Shown: positions 1 to 8,224, numbered from the stretch's first letter. The stretch is DNA of 64,000 nt from Candidatus Brachybacter algidus (GCA_016711705.1 JADJSK010000002.1:744001-808000), one strand, 5' to 3'. Notes: generated from the sequence alone by a model not told the origin. Made by a program: numbers and translations.

Positions 1-1
1 A

Positions 2-340
2 CTTAATTATATTGAAATACCAATATTGGCAGGTTATAAAGACTGGCTCGATGAGGAAGGGTACTATCATATTGTATTTTATGGGGGCTTTTCATATGGT
101 AACCTTATAAATAGTAAGGTAACTAATCTTAAGTATGCACCGAAGCTGGAAAATAATTTAAATAAAAATGACTTTAGCTTTATCTTAGGTGCAACTTATT
201 TGATTAATAAGAACTTTGGAATAACGGGAAGATATAACAGATCGATGTTAAAAGCTTGGGAAAAGGATTTTGTGGATGACAATTGTTCAAACTACATGCG
301 TAGTTACCAGATCAGTTTGGCGGCTCAATATATGTTTTGA
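2..340 (+). CDS. Outer-membrane beta-barrel protein, C-terminal part (5' truncated by window)
   Basis: The reading frame is open to the left edge of the window, so only the last ~112 residues are present and the start lies outside. The visible text begins with YIEIPILAGYK, a strand typical of PorT/OMP_b-brl_2 porin-like barrels of Bacteroidota. It ends in Phe (AAQYMF), the usual C-terminal signal of a barrel inserted by BamA. Alternating hydrophobic/polar strands run throughout (FILGATYLINKNFGITGRY). The barrel fold is well supported; the specific function cannot be told. A TTG at 26 could be mistaken for a start but falls inside a conserved strand. A heptamer repeat array begins two bases after the stop. 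Confidence 0.75.
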   Translation, partial: LNYIEIPILAGYKDWLDEEGYYHIVFYGGFSYGNLINSKVTNLKYAPKLENNLNKNDFSFILGATYLINKNFGITGRYNRSMLKAWEKDFVDDNCSNYMRSYQISLAAQYMF

Positions 341-341
341 T

Positions 342-467
342 ATCAGATATCAGAAGTCAGAAGTTAGAAGTCAGAAATCAGAAGTTAGAAATCAGAAATC
401 AGAAGTCAGAAGTCAGAAGTCAGAATTCAGAAACTAGAAACTAGATTCTAGACGCTAGACAATAGAG
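342..467 (+). repeat. Heptamer array, 18 units of consensus NNYAGAN
   Basis: The sequence parses into 18 consecutive 7-bp words without slippage (ATCAGAT, ATCAGAA, GTCAGAA, GTTAGAA and so on). Positions 3-6 (YAGA) are nearly constant and positions 1-2 vary. It starts two bases after the stop codon of the OMP gene and decays at the right end (TCTAGAC, GCTAGAC, AATAGAG). Confidence 0.9.
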
Positions 468-1065
468 GTAGAAACTTTTGGTGACATCAGGGGGATTTCT
501 AAGGTAAAATGTGGTATTTAAAATGTCGATTAGCATAATATCCCCTTCTGCAAGAGGGGGGCAAGGGGGAGTCTTTGAAGTGGTTGCATTTTATTTAAGA
601 AAAATTATTGATTAACTATATTTTGCAATTAGTAATATAGAAGAAGTCAGAAATTAGTTAACCTGGAATTCTTTGCTTTCAAAATCAAAATAGATAACTT
701 GATGAAAATGGAACAGAAATGACACTAATTTCTACGAATAAATTCGTGTTAGATGCAAAGCATCATTCGAGCAATTATCTTCGATGCTGCTTCGCGGTAG
801 TGGCTAATAATTCTTTTTTGGGCGAATGCTCAAAAGAGAGTATAAAGTTTAAATCTAAACAACTTATGTCAAATACTTGAACTTTAAAAATTTAGTTTTA
901 GTTATTAAGAAGAATGGAACCATCAATCTAAATATTGATAAATATATAAAAACCTAAATCTCTGATATTCAATAAATTTGTAAATGTATATTATAAAATA
1001 ATAGATATTTATATCATTATTTGATAATCTTATAATCAATTCGGAAACTATAGTCAATATAAAAT
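468..1065. other. Non-coding spacer with small dispersed repeats
   Basis: No convincing ORF. At about 542-563 there is a G/C-rich hairpin (CCCCTT then AAGAGGGG). At 719-775 there is a degenerate copy of an element that recurs inverted at 21719-21789. The remainder up to the ppx start is AT-rich and unremarkable. Confidence 0.6.
719..775 (-). repeat. Dispersed repeat, degenerate inverted copy of the element at 21719-21789
   Basis: Read on the minus strand, 741-769 matches 21732-21760 with one mismatch in 29 bases (core GATGCTTYGCATCTAACACG). Weaker similarity continues into AAATTAGTG. The terminal GCCACGAATT arm of the other copy is not intact here. Confidence 0.7.
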
Positions 1066-1992
1066 ATGATAGCCGTAATCGACATTGGTACCAACACATT
1101 TCATCTACTGATTGCCAAGATCGTAGATGAAGAGAATTACCAAATCGTTTTTAGGGAAAGCATTTTTGTTAGGATCGCAAAGGACGGCATAGACCCGATT
1201 AGCCCCAAATCACTTGAAAGAGCTATAAATACGCTAAGTCACTTTGTTAAGACCATGGAATCCTATGAGATAACCCATCTCAGAGTTGTAGGTACTGAAG
1301 CTTTGAGAAGTGCAAGTAATGGCCATGAACTTATTGAGCTCGCTAAAAATCAACTAGGACTTTCCATCGAAATAATTACTGGTGAAGAAGAGGCGCGTTT
1401 GATTTTTGAAGGTACAGCTCATGCTATTCCTGCATATAAAAGTCCATATCTCATTATGGACATCGGAGGTGGAAGTGTAGAATTTATCTTAGCGAATTCA
1501 GGAAAGATTATTTGGTGGGGAAGTTACAAAATAGGTGTTCAATATTTGTTTTTACAATACCATAAAGATCCTTTTCCTGTTGAGAGTGTCGATGCACTAA
1601 AGATGGAGCTGAATACGATTTTGGCTGATCTTAAGCAACAAATTGAAAAGCACAAACCAACAAGACTTGTGGGTTCTTCAGGCTCCTTTGAGACATTGGC
1701 ATCATTGGCAGAGCTATCAAATGACGAAAATTATGTTGTAATACCAACGAATCATTTTGATGAAATTTTCAAAAATATTGTATCGAGTTCACATAATGAT
1801 AGACTTGAAAATCCAAGCATTCCTGATGATAGGGCTGAATTAATTGTGATTGGCTTCCTTCTTGTAGAGCACATTCTTTCTTTGTTTAATGCTGAAGAGA
1901 TCATAGTTTCTGCATATGCCTTGAGGGAAGGATTGTTGTACTCCAATGAAAAATATGGAAGGATCAATACAGCTCATTCTAAGCTTACATGA
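1066..1992 (+). CDS. Ppx/GppA family phosphatase (exopolyphosphatase-like)
   Basis: 308 residues with the actin/ASKHA fold of the Ppx/GppA family, which hydrolyses polyphosphate or pppGpp in the cytoplasm. The phosphate-1 loop is at residues 6-11 (DIGTNT), the phosphate-2 loop at 132-137 (DIGGGS), and the acidic stretch TGEEEARLIFEG is at about 105-116. The length equals the short, single-domain type common in Bacteroidota, without the C-terminal HD-like domain of E. coli Ppx. The start ATG is the first codon giving the family N-terminus MIAVIDIGTN. Its stop overlaps the stop of the convergent NlpC/P60 gene by 8 bases. Which substrate is preferred cannot be read from the sequence. Confidence 0.9.
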   Translation: MIAVIDIGTNTFHLLIAKIVDEENYQIVFRESIFVRIAKDGIDPISPKSLERAINTLSHFVKTMESYEITHLRVVGTEALRSASNGHELIELAKNQLGLSIEIITGEEEARLIFEGTAHAIPAYKSPYLIMDIGGGSVEFILANSGKIIWWGSYKIGVQYLFLQYHKDPFPVESVDALKMELNTILADLKQQIEKHKPTRLVGSSGSFETLASLAELSNDENYVVIPTNHFDEIFKNIVSSSHNDRLENPSIPDDRAELIVIGFLLVEHILSLFNAEEIIVSAYALREGLLYSNEKYGRINTAHSKLT

Positions 1993-2569
1993 TTCTGCCT
2001 GAACCTGAATAATATTTCTCGTAATATGGCTCAGACAAAGACGATATCAAAACCCCCTTTTTTAATGTGGCATGAGCGAAATATCCATTTGATAAATAAA
2101 CGCCTACATGTGAAACTCTGGTGCTCCCAATCTTGAAAAATACAAGGTCTCCCTCGTGAAGTTGTGATTTATTGATTTCTTTTGCCTTGTTGGCCATGTC
2201 TGCTGATGATCCTACTATTTCTTTATGATATACACTGCGCAGGACAACTGATGTAAATCCAGAACAATCAATGCCTGATTTATCCTTTCCTCCCATTCTG
2301 TGAGGAACTCCAAGCCATTCGTTTACCACAGAGCTTAGCTTTTTATTATCAGTGATGCCATCAGCCTTAAGGTATCCATCAGCATTTCGCGATCCGACCT
2401 CTGATCTCTCATAATTCTTCGGAGTTGAATTTGGTGTAGGTTTTTTATAAGTATTTGATTTATTACCCGGTTTATGATAGGCAGTCTTCTTTGGTGCACT
2501 GCAACTTGTAAGAAATAGGCCTACAGCAATCAACATTATATATATATTCTTTCCACTCATAGATATCAT
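1985..2569 (-). CDS. NlpC/P60 (C40) peptidoglycan peptidase, lipoprotein
   Basis: Predicted cell-wall gamma-D-glutamyl-diaminopimelate endopeptidase, anchored as a lipoprotein: signal peptide followed by LTSC, with acylated Cys23. A Ser/Thr/Pro/Lys-rich linker (residues 25-60) precedes the catalytic domain. The catalytic Cys102 lies in GIDCSGF, His154 in SHVGVYL and the third polar residue His166 in GYFAHAT, so the active site looks intact. A second ATG at 2560 gives an equally good signal peptide. Because the -7 box is at 2578-2585, that later start would leave a more normal leader. The gene converges on and overlaps the Ppx/GppA stop. Confidence 0.9.
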   Translation of the reverse strand: MISMSGKNIYIMLIAVGLFLTSCSAPKKTAYHKPGNKSNTYKKPTPNSTPKNYERSEVGSRNADGYLKADGITDNKKLSSVVNEWLGVPHRMGGKDKSGIDCSGFTSVVLRSVYHKEIVGSSADMANKAKEINKSQLHEGDLVFFKIGSTRVSHVGVYLSNGYFAHATLKKGVLISSLSEPYYEKYYSGSGRIM

Positions 2570-2577
2570 ATTAAACG

Positions 2578-2585
2578 CAAATATA
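2578..2585 (-). promoter_or_regulatory. Bacteroidota -7 promoter box for the NlpC/P60 gene
   Basis: Reads TATATTTG on the minus strand, only 9 bases upstream of the first ATG. This implies a near-leaderless transcript or use of the second ATG. Confidence 0.5.
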
Positions 2586-2689
2586 ATATGTTATTGTCTT
2601 ATAGGTAATTAATTATATGTTAAAAGCATTATTAGTTGAAAAATAGTGGTTTTTCTTTAGTTTTGCAATTCAATATGGTTTTTGACAGA

Positions 2690-2850
2690 AATCAATTTCT
2701 GAATAAAATTAATAGGGAACCGGGTGATAATCCCGGGCAGTTCCCGCTGCTGTAATTTTCGTTAGTATTCTGACATCTCAATGCCACTGTTTTGATAAAT
2801 GGGAAGGCCGTCAGAATTAAGAAATAAGCCAGAAGACCTGCCATGTTGAA
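2690..2850 (+). promoter_or_regulatory. Cobalamin (B12) riboswitch
   Basis: All landmark elements of the Cobalamin aptamer appear in order: AGGGAAnCGGGTGATAATCCCGG (2714-2736), the box CCCGCTGCTGTAA (2742-2755), the B12 box GCCACTG (2783-2789), GGGAAGGC (about 2801-2808) and the closing GCCAGAAGACCTGCC (2829-2843). The next gene begins about 190 bases downstream on the same strand and is a BtuG-like lipoprotein. In this RNA family AdoCbl binding represses expression. Whether control here is by termination or by start-site masking is unclear; no strong U-tracted terminator is visible before the gene. Confidence 0.93.
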
Positions 2851-3036
2851 TGATTTTCGATCTTTCGGTGAAAAGGATTGGGATGGAGCATTTTCAATTT
2901 ACATTGTTTGATACATGGCCTTGCCATATGAATCATTTAAGTAATCTGTGATTTGTGAAGCCTCAGTTTATACACCATAATTGTATAAAATTATTAATCA
3001 AGCGCGCTCTTTTATGAGCCGGCTAAAACTTTACAA

Positions 3037-4092
3037 ATGAATAAATTATTCTATCTTTTAGTTTTTACATTATTTCTTACCAGTTGTAATTCGGATGATC
3101 CTATCACTGTAAAAGGCAATTATGATAAAGGTGTATTCGTCGTGAATGAAGGCAACTTCGGTTCAGGAACAGGGACGCTTACTTTTGCCGGTGATGATGA
3201 TATTATTACTCAACAAGTATTTGAAAAAGAAAATAGTGGAGCAGTTGTCGGTAATGTGGCTCAATCCATGATCTTCTTCAATGACAAATATTACATCGTC
3301 GTCAATAATGCCAATAAGATCATCGTCACTGATATCAATCTTAAAGTTATAGGAGAAATAACTGGTTTGTTTTTTCCAAGATTCATGGTAGCTAAAGGAG
3401 ACAAGGGATATGTGAGCCAATGGGGTGAAAATAACTTTGAGGGAAGTGTTGCTGTCATAGATCTTAATACCCTGACCATAATCAAGAACATACCGACCGG
3501 GAATGGTCCTGAGAACTTATTATTGGATGGAAATACTTTGATAGTGCCAAATGGTGGATCATACAATGCGACTACTTTTGAAAATCAACCAGACTCTACT
3601 GTTGCCATCGTTGACCTTAATACTGAAAGTGTTATCACAAAAATTCAAGTGAAATACAATCCGAATAGTGTGGTTAAAGTCGCAAATGGATATGCTGTAA
3701 GCTGTGCTGAGAAAAGTTATGCATCAGGTGATGGTAATCTGTACTTTTTAAATAAATCAAATAATACCGCAATTCCTATTAGTGGTGCAAAAGTAGAAGC
3801 AGCAACCAATTATGCAAAGTTGCGCAGGATTAGTGACAACCAGGTACTTGTTGTTTATAACAGCTTTGATGCTCAAATAATAAATTTGGACAACGTAAGC
3901 TCAGGTGTCATATCCAGAACCAGCCTAGGAGTGGCATATAGCGTAGGTTATGATGATAACCGGTCTCAAATATATGTCGCTGATGCTAAAAATTTTAGTC
4001 AATCCGGAGAAGTACGCGTTTACTCAAAAACGGGCCAATCTATAAAAAATTTCAATGCAGGTATTATACCTTCGGGATTCTGTTTCAGGTAG
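3037..4092 (+). CDS. BtuG-like surface lipoprotein (DUF5074/YncE-type beta-propeller)
   Basis: 351 residues with a lipoprotein signal peptide (FLTSC, Cys17). A seven-bladed-propeller-type repeat sequence fills the mature protein (blade starts such as VFVVNEGNFGS, VAVIDLNTLTIIKNI, VAIVDLNTESVI). The pair VNEGNFGS (36-43) and VAQSM (84-88) is typical of the DUF5074/BtuG family. In Bacteroides, BtuG is a cell-surface lipoprotein that captures cobalamin and sits on the TonB-dependent transporter BtuB. Here the evidence for a cobalamin role is family similarity plus the B12 riboswitch directly upstream. No btuB lies nearby: the genes on both sides are unrelated. An octamer repeat array follows the stop. 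Confidence 0.82.
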   Translation: MNKLFYLLVFTLFLTSCNSDDPITVKGNYDKGVFVVNEGNFGSGTGTLTFAGDDDIITQQVFEKENSGAVVGNVAQSMIFFNDKYYIVVNNANKIIVTDINLKVIGEITGLFFPRFMVAKGDKGYVSQWGENNFEGSVAVIDLNTLTIIKNIPTGNGPENLLLDGNTLIVPNGGSYNATTFENQPDSTVAIVDLNTESVITKIQVKYNPNSVVKVANGYAVSCAEKSYASGDGNLYFLNKSNNTAIPISGAKVEAATNYAKLRRISDNQVLVVYNSFDAQIINLDNVSSGVISRTSLGVAYSVGYDDNRSQIYVADAKNFSQSGEVRVYSKTGQSIKNFNAGIIPSGFCFR

Positions 4093-4097
4093 GATTT

Positions 4098-4165
4098 AGT
4101 ATTAGAGTTAACCAGGTAACCAGTTAATCTATTGATAGTTAATTAGTTGATAGTTAATAATTGTA
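4098..4165 (+). repeat. Octamer array after the BtuG-like gene
   Basis: Words AGTATTAG, AGTTAACC, AGGTAACC, AGTTAATC, AGTTAATT and similar, mostly at 8-base spacing with a few 7-base steps. The array begins within 6 bases of the stop codon. Confidence 0.75.
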
Positions 4166-4200
4166 ATAGTTTATAAATATAGCAGGATGATATTTTCTCA

Positions 4201-4232
4201 GTAGGGACATGGCTTGCCCTTGTCCGTGAAGT
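4201..4232 (+). repeat. REP-like imperfect palindrome (GGGACATGGCTTGCCCTTGTCC)
   Basis: An imperfect palindrome around GGCTTGCC whose arms read GGGACA and TTGTCC. An inverted relative lies at 43436-43462, where CACGGACAAGGGCAAGCC is shared. Confidence 0.6.
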
Positions 4233-4282
4233 ATGTAATAAGTATGACAGAAAACCAGTATGTAGATATTCTAGTTTAAAAG

Positions 4283-4367
4283 TTGATGATTAAAATATTA
4301 AAATGAAAACTGTAGGGACAGGTCGCGACATGTCCCTACAGTTTTCATTTTAATATTCATCAATTAA
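4283..4367. repeat. Long palindromic element with TGTAGGGACA core
   Basis: 4294-4320 and 4331-4357 are perfect 27-base inverted complements around the 10-base loop GGTCGCGACA. After a short bulge the symmetry resumes with TTGATGA/TCATCAA. The core TGTAGGGACAGGTCGCGAC recurs in the palindrome at 59151-59214, but the outer arms there are a different sequence. With no T-run and no gene ending into it, it does not look like an ordinary terminator. Confidence 0.85.
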
Positions 4368-4446
4368 ATATTTTCAGACATAAAATATTATGATTATGCA
4401 GGTGTTCATGATGATTTTTGAGCTTATTTTAGTGTAAATTAATCTA

Positions 4447-4474
4447 ATTACCCATTACCCATTACCCATCTTCT
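4447..4474 (-). repeat. Heptamer array (GGGTAAT x3 in sense) abutting the regulator stop
   Basis: Three exact ATTACCC units on the plus strand (4447-4467) and one degenerate unit reach the stop codon of the XRE regulator at 4474. Confidence 0.8.
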
Positions 4475-4677
4475 CACTCATCCGTTTCTTCCAACTCAAA
4501 AATGGCACTTACTTCCACTCCAAATATTCTGGCTAATTTTAAAGCGAGTAATGTGGAGGGAACATATTTTCCGAGTTCCATTGCATTGATAGTCTGCCTG
4601 CTTACATTGATCATTTTGGCAAGATCTGCCTGAGTGAGGTTCTTCTTCGCTCTTTCAACTTTTATACTATTCTTCAT
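4474..4677 (-). CDS. XRE-family helix-turn-helix regulator (YozG-like)
   Basis: 67-residue single-domain Cro/C1-type DNA-binding protein: a five-helix HTH covers residues 5-58, with the recognition helix around NVSRQTINAMELGKY. Its start overlaps the end of the upstream membrane-protein gene by 11 bases, so the two are co-translated as one operon. Small regulators of this type paired with a membrane protein are common in Bacteroidota and Firmicutes, and usually autoregulate. An inverted repeat in front of the operon (5186-5215) is the obvious candidate operator. The signal that is sensed is unknown. Confidence 0.9.
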   Translation of the reverse strand: MKNSIKVERAKKNLTQADLAKMINVSRQTINAMELGKYVPSTLLALKLARIFGVEVSAIFELEETDE

Positions 4678-5143
4678 CCATTGTATTTTTATTCATTTTC
4701 CAAACCTGCCAGTTAAACCGCAGAATAAAAAATATTAAAAGGGTAAACATATTAAATACCATCACCCATAAAAATGCAAGATCATATACAAAAATGAGTG
4801 ATATGAATAATATTGCATAGTTGAAATAAGTGGCCCATACCAAAGACTCCAATCTGATTTTGGCAATAAATTCATCTTCCTTTTTCTCTTTTGAAAATGC
4901 CACCATCAGCGCGCTTGCAATTAGCAAACAACCAATTATCTCATTATAAATGTTATTATTCTCGATGGAGAAATATGAAAGAGGTGTGTTAAATTCATCT
5001 CTTATTATGGACAGAACCCTAACATTTAATAGTTCCGGCTCATAGCCATATATTAACATTAACAAACCAAGAATGCTCACTGGGATCAGAATAACTAAAC
5101 CGAGGAATTTAAATTTTGAAGGGAATAAATAATTACTTTTCAT
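4667..5143 (-). CDS. Four-helix integral membrane protein paired with the XRE regulator
   Basis: 158 residues from the ATG at 5143, with about four hydrophobic segments (LGLVILIPVSILGLLMLIYG, EIIGCLLIASALMVAF, TYFNYAILFISLIFVYDLAF, VMVFNMFTLLIFFILRF). The frame stays open upstream to 5377, but that extension is low-complexity translation of a promoter region carrying a -7 box and operator. I therefore chose the internal ATG in front of MKSNYLFPSKFKFLG. It overlaps the regulator gene by 11 bases. I recognise the arrangement, not a function; a sensor or target of the regulator is an inference. Confidence 0.8.
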   Translation of the reverse strand: MKSNYLFPSKFKFLGLVILIPVSILGLLMLIYGYEPELLNVRVLSIIRDEFNTPLSYFSIENNNIYNEIIGCLLIASALMVAFSKEKKEDEFIAKIRLESLVWATYFNYAILFISLIFVYDLAFLWVMVFNMFTLLIFFILRFNWQVWKMNKNTMDEE

Positions 5144-5166
5144 TTTGCATGTTTTTAATTTAAACG

Positions 5167-5174
5167 CAAATGTA
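5167..5174 (-). promoter_or_regulatory. -7 box of the membrane-protein/XRE operon
   Basis: TACATTTG on the minus strand, 24 bases before the ATG at 5143 and just downstream of the inverted-repeat operator candidate. It contains a further AAATGTAA half-site. Confidence 0.55.
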
Positions 5175-5185
5175 AAACAAATATT

Positions 5186-5215
5186 ACTAAACGTAAAAAA
5201 TACCTTACATTTAGT
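5186..5215 (-). promoter_or_regulatory. Candidate operator for the XRE regulator
   Basis: ACTAAACGTAA (5186-5196), 8-base spacer, TTACATTTAGT (5205-5215): an 11-base inverted repeat with one mismatch. A third half-site AAATGTAA at 5168-5175 overlaps the -7 box. Half-site centres about two turns apart fit dimers of a small XRE protein repressing its own operon. Confidence 0.6.
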
Positions 5216-5288
5216 AAAAAATAAATTACTTGTTGTTGGTTTTTTAATGGGTTTGAAATTTAGAAAGTGAGGGGAGATAGGGTGATAA

Positions 5289-5306
5289 TGTGCAATGCAT
5301 TGCACA
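5289..5306. repeat. Perfect 18-bp palindrome TGTGCAATGCATTGCACA
   Basis: Exact dyad symmetry with no loop in the 430-base spacer upstream of the membrane-protein gene. It could be a second regulator site; nothing else supports a role. Confidence 0.5.
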
Positions 5307-5367
5307 TGCACATAATTAAATTGTGGTTTTAGAGAGGGTTGGATTGTTATACGAAACGGAATTATAT

Positions 5368-5457
5368 AATTGACCAATTTTTTGCCGTATAATACCGAGC
5401 TGAAAGTCGTTTGATCAAATTTATTTGGTCAATTACGAATTTCCATTCGGTATTATA
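5368..5457. repeat. Two interleaved inverted repeats (A-B-A'-B')
   Basis: AATTGACCAA (5368-5377) pairs with TTGGTCAATT (5425-5434), and TATAATACCGA (5388-5398) pairs with TCGGTATTATA (5447-5457). The order is interleaved, not nested. Either two overlapping protein sites or a pseudoknot is possible. Confidence 0.5.
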
Positions 5458-5544
5458 TGAATGCCGCAACCACAATCGATACTGGTCAGAATAAAAGGGA
5501 AGGCCTTGCCCTTCTAATAATAAATGATTCGGCATATCTTTCTA

Positions 5545-5571
5545 TTCTACTCTAATACTCTTATACTCTCT
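5545..5571 (-). repeat. Octamer array next to the lipoprotein stop
   Basis: In sense orientation it reads AGTATAAG, AGTATTAG, AGTAGAAT at 8-base spacing, reaching the stop of the gene at 5572. Confidence 0.65.
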
Positions 5572-6102
5572 TCAATAATTTCCCCGAAAATCCATTTGAA
5601 TATGGAGGTCTAATTGCTGAGGTGTAGTTATTTTGAATAAAAATTTTACTTCAGCGTTTACCAGTCCATCCTTTAGAAAGGGAAGGGCTTCAAAACTAGT
5701 TGGAATTAATGCCAATTCTCCATCAACACTTTTTGGTATATATTCGATGTAAAATGCTTCTGCTTTATCATCGATGTTGGCATTGGTATAGATCTTAACT
5801 GATACTTTTTCTATAAAATCGAAATCAATATTTCCAAAGCGGGAAGTAATCAAAGCTTTTTCCGGGACCAAACTTACTTTAGCACCATCAGGAACGTCTT
5901 CTTGTGCAATTAGATTAGCATAAAATGTTGGCATTTCAGACAATACAAAATAATGTGCATCAAGAATATCAAGTCCGGCTGGTACACTAAAGTCCCTTTC
6001 CAGGCGAATACCGAATTTCTTTACAAAGCTATCCTTTCGGCAGCCCAAGGAGCTTACGACACAAAATCCACAAAACAAAAGAAGACATAAATTCGCTTTC
6101 AT
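5572..6102 (-). CDS. Uncharacterised lipoprotein
   Basis: 176 residues with a clear lipoprotein signal peptide (SSLGC, Cys21). The mature part is soluble and mixed alpha/beta with no transmembrane segment. I do not recognise a family. Alternating strands such as VSVKIYTN and AEVKFLFKITT suggest a beta-sandwich. It stands alone: the neighbour at 6258 is divergent and the downstream side is a repeat-bearing spacer. Expected location is the periplasm or the outer membrane. Confidence 0.7.
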   Translation of the reverse strand: MKANLCLLLFCGFCVVSSLGCRKDSFVKKFGIRLERDFSVPAGLDILDAHYFVLSEMPTFYANLIAQEDVPDGAKVSLVPEKALITSRFGNIDFDFIEKVSVKIYTNANIDDKAEAFYIEYIPKSVDGELALIPTSFEALPFLKDGLVNAEVKFLFKITTPQQLDLHIQMDFRGNY

Positions 6103-6257
6103 ATTTTAACTAACGTATTTAAACAGGCAGGTATTGATAATTTTATTATTATTTTTTTACAAACATTTTTGGTGCAATTAAAATAATAGTTGTCACTTTC
6201 AAAAAATTGTACAATATTTGGAAACTATTATGAATAAAGATAGAATAACAATAAGAA

Positions 6258-8224
6258 ATGGGAGAGCAAAACGTAAATAAATTAAATTCAAAAGAGGAGC
6301 TGCAATTGTTTGTCAAGCACCTGCTAAATGATGTAAAAGCACTGGAAACAATGCTTGCAGATGATTGGTTTGAGACAGATATCATGCGCATCGGCGCTGA
6401 GCAGGAAATGTTCATGGTCGACGATAAATATTTTAAGCCCGCATTGATAGCAGTTGAAGTTTTGGAAGAAATGAAGGAATTCGATTGGGTGGGCACTGAG
6501 TTAGCAAAGTTTAACCTCGAGACTAACCTGTCTCCTAGAGAGTTTGTAGGCGATTGCTTCAGTCTCATGGAAAAAGAAAATAATGATCAACTGGGAGTTA
6601 TAAAAGAGCACTTAAAAAATACGGCGCCAAGATAGTTTTGACTGGTATCCTTCCAACGTTGAATAAATTTGACCTTAAGCTAACAAATCTCACACCAAAA
6701 GATAGATATTATGCTTTGATGGAGGCATTCAATGATATGTTGATTGCTTCTGCATATGAATTACGTCTTCAAGGTATAGATGAATTACTAGTCAAACATG
6801 ATTCTCCATTACTGGAAGCATGTAACACCAGTTTTCAGGTGCACATGCAGACTACTCCGAAGAACTTTGTAAAACATTATAACATAGCTCAGACTCTTGC
6901 TGCGCCTATCATTGCTCTTGGTGCAAATTCACCAATAGTCTTCGGAAGGAGATTATGGCATGAATCTCGTATCGCTCTTTTCCAACAAGCGCTTGATACC
7001 AGAACTTCAACAGAGCATATGAGGGATAGAAGTCCAAGAGTAAGTTTCGGTAAAGGATGGCTGCGCAAGTCAATTCTTGAGATCTATAAAGAAGACATAA
7101 GCCGTTTCCGTGTGATCATGACCGGTGATAAATATGACGATTCTATGGCAATGGTAGCCAGGGGAGAGGTTCCAAAATTACAGGCATTACAGATCCACAA
7201 TTCTACTGTATATCGCTGGAACAGGCCTTGCTATGGTATTAGTGATAATGGAAAACCGCACCTAAGGATCGAAAATAGAGTAATCCCTTCCGGCCCAACA
7301 GTACTTGACGAAATAGCAAACGCTGCTTTGTGGCTTGGTTGCATGGCAGGCTTGGATGACACACAAAAGGATATTACAAAAAATATTTCTTTTGAAGATG
7401 TACGTGATAATTTTGGCAAGGCAGCACAATTTGGTATCGATACCAAATTTACCTGGTTAAAAGATAAGAAGATTACTCCTACTGAACTTGCATTGCAGGA
7501 GCTTATTCCTTTGGCTGAACATGGTTTGAAATTAAAGGGTGTTAACCAGGATGATATCACAAGATATATGGATGTGATCAAAGGACGTGCAGAAAAACAC
7601 ATGACCGGAGCACGCTGGCAATTGAGGGCATTCACTTCATTTATCAAGCATGTCACACGAGATGAAGCAATGGTTGTATTAACTCAGTCAATCATTAAAA
7701 ATCAAGAGCAAGAAATTCCGATTCATAAATGGAAGGCTCCAAGATTGCAGGACCTGGAAGAATATCGCCCTGGTGCATTAAAGGTGGAAGAGTTCATGGA
7801 AACTGACCTTTTCACTGTACAGAAGGATGATATAGTAGAATTGGTAGCTGAAATGATGGACTGGAGGAAAATTCGCTATATGCCTGTCGAGGACAAAAAA
7901 GGCAATATCGTTGGCTTAGTAACAAGCAGATTGCTTCTAAGGCATTTCAGTAACCGCAAGATCACAAATAATAATGATATAGTTACGGTAGGTGATGTTA
8001 TGATTACTGAGCCGGAAGTTATAAGCCCAGACGCTACTATTGCAGAGGCTTTGGAATTAATGAGAACGAAAAAGATCGGTTGCCTTCCTGTAGTATACAA
8101 ACACGAACTAGTAGGAGTTATAACCGAGATGGATTTCCTTCGAATCAGCAGCAGGTTAATAGACCGTATCGAGTATATCGAAGAAGAATTGGATGAAGTG
8201 ACTGGAGGAGATCAGCCTGGCTAA
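6258..8224 (+). CDS. Glutamate-cysteine-ligase-like (GCS2) domain fused to two CBS domains, frameshifted
   Basis: One gene broken by a -1 frame change at the A6 run 6614-6619. The first part ends LKNTAPR at a TAG (6633-6635); re-reading one base back gives KKYGAKIVLTGILPTLN and continues to 8224, about 655 residues in all. The N-terminal two thirds resemble carboxylate-amine ligases of the GCS2 family: IGAEQEMF at 45-52, LETNLSP at 87-93, ALGANSPIVFGRRLW later. The last ~130 residues hold two CBS repeats (VEEFMETDLFTVQKDDIV and VGDVMITEPEVISPDATIAE), which in other proteins bind adenine nucleotides. A plausible role is a nucleotide-gated amino-acid ligase. The slippery word A_AAA_AAT is noted, but a missing A is the simpler explanation. 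Confidence 0.8.

Noticed and set aside
3001..3030. Terminator hairpin as expression platform of the B12 riboswitch
   Set aside because: GCTC/GAGC around TTTTAT is only four base pairs with no T-run; too weak to call.
5144..5377. N-terminal extension of the membrane protein
   Set aside because: It would translate through a -7 box, an operator-like inverted repeat and a palindrome. The extension is rich in Phe/Lys/Pro with no domain.
7231..7656. 141-codon minus-strand ORF inside the GCS2-CBS gene
   Set aside because: Antisense to a strongly conserved protein; its residues show no domain and mirror the codon use of the sense strand.
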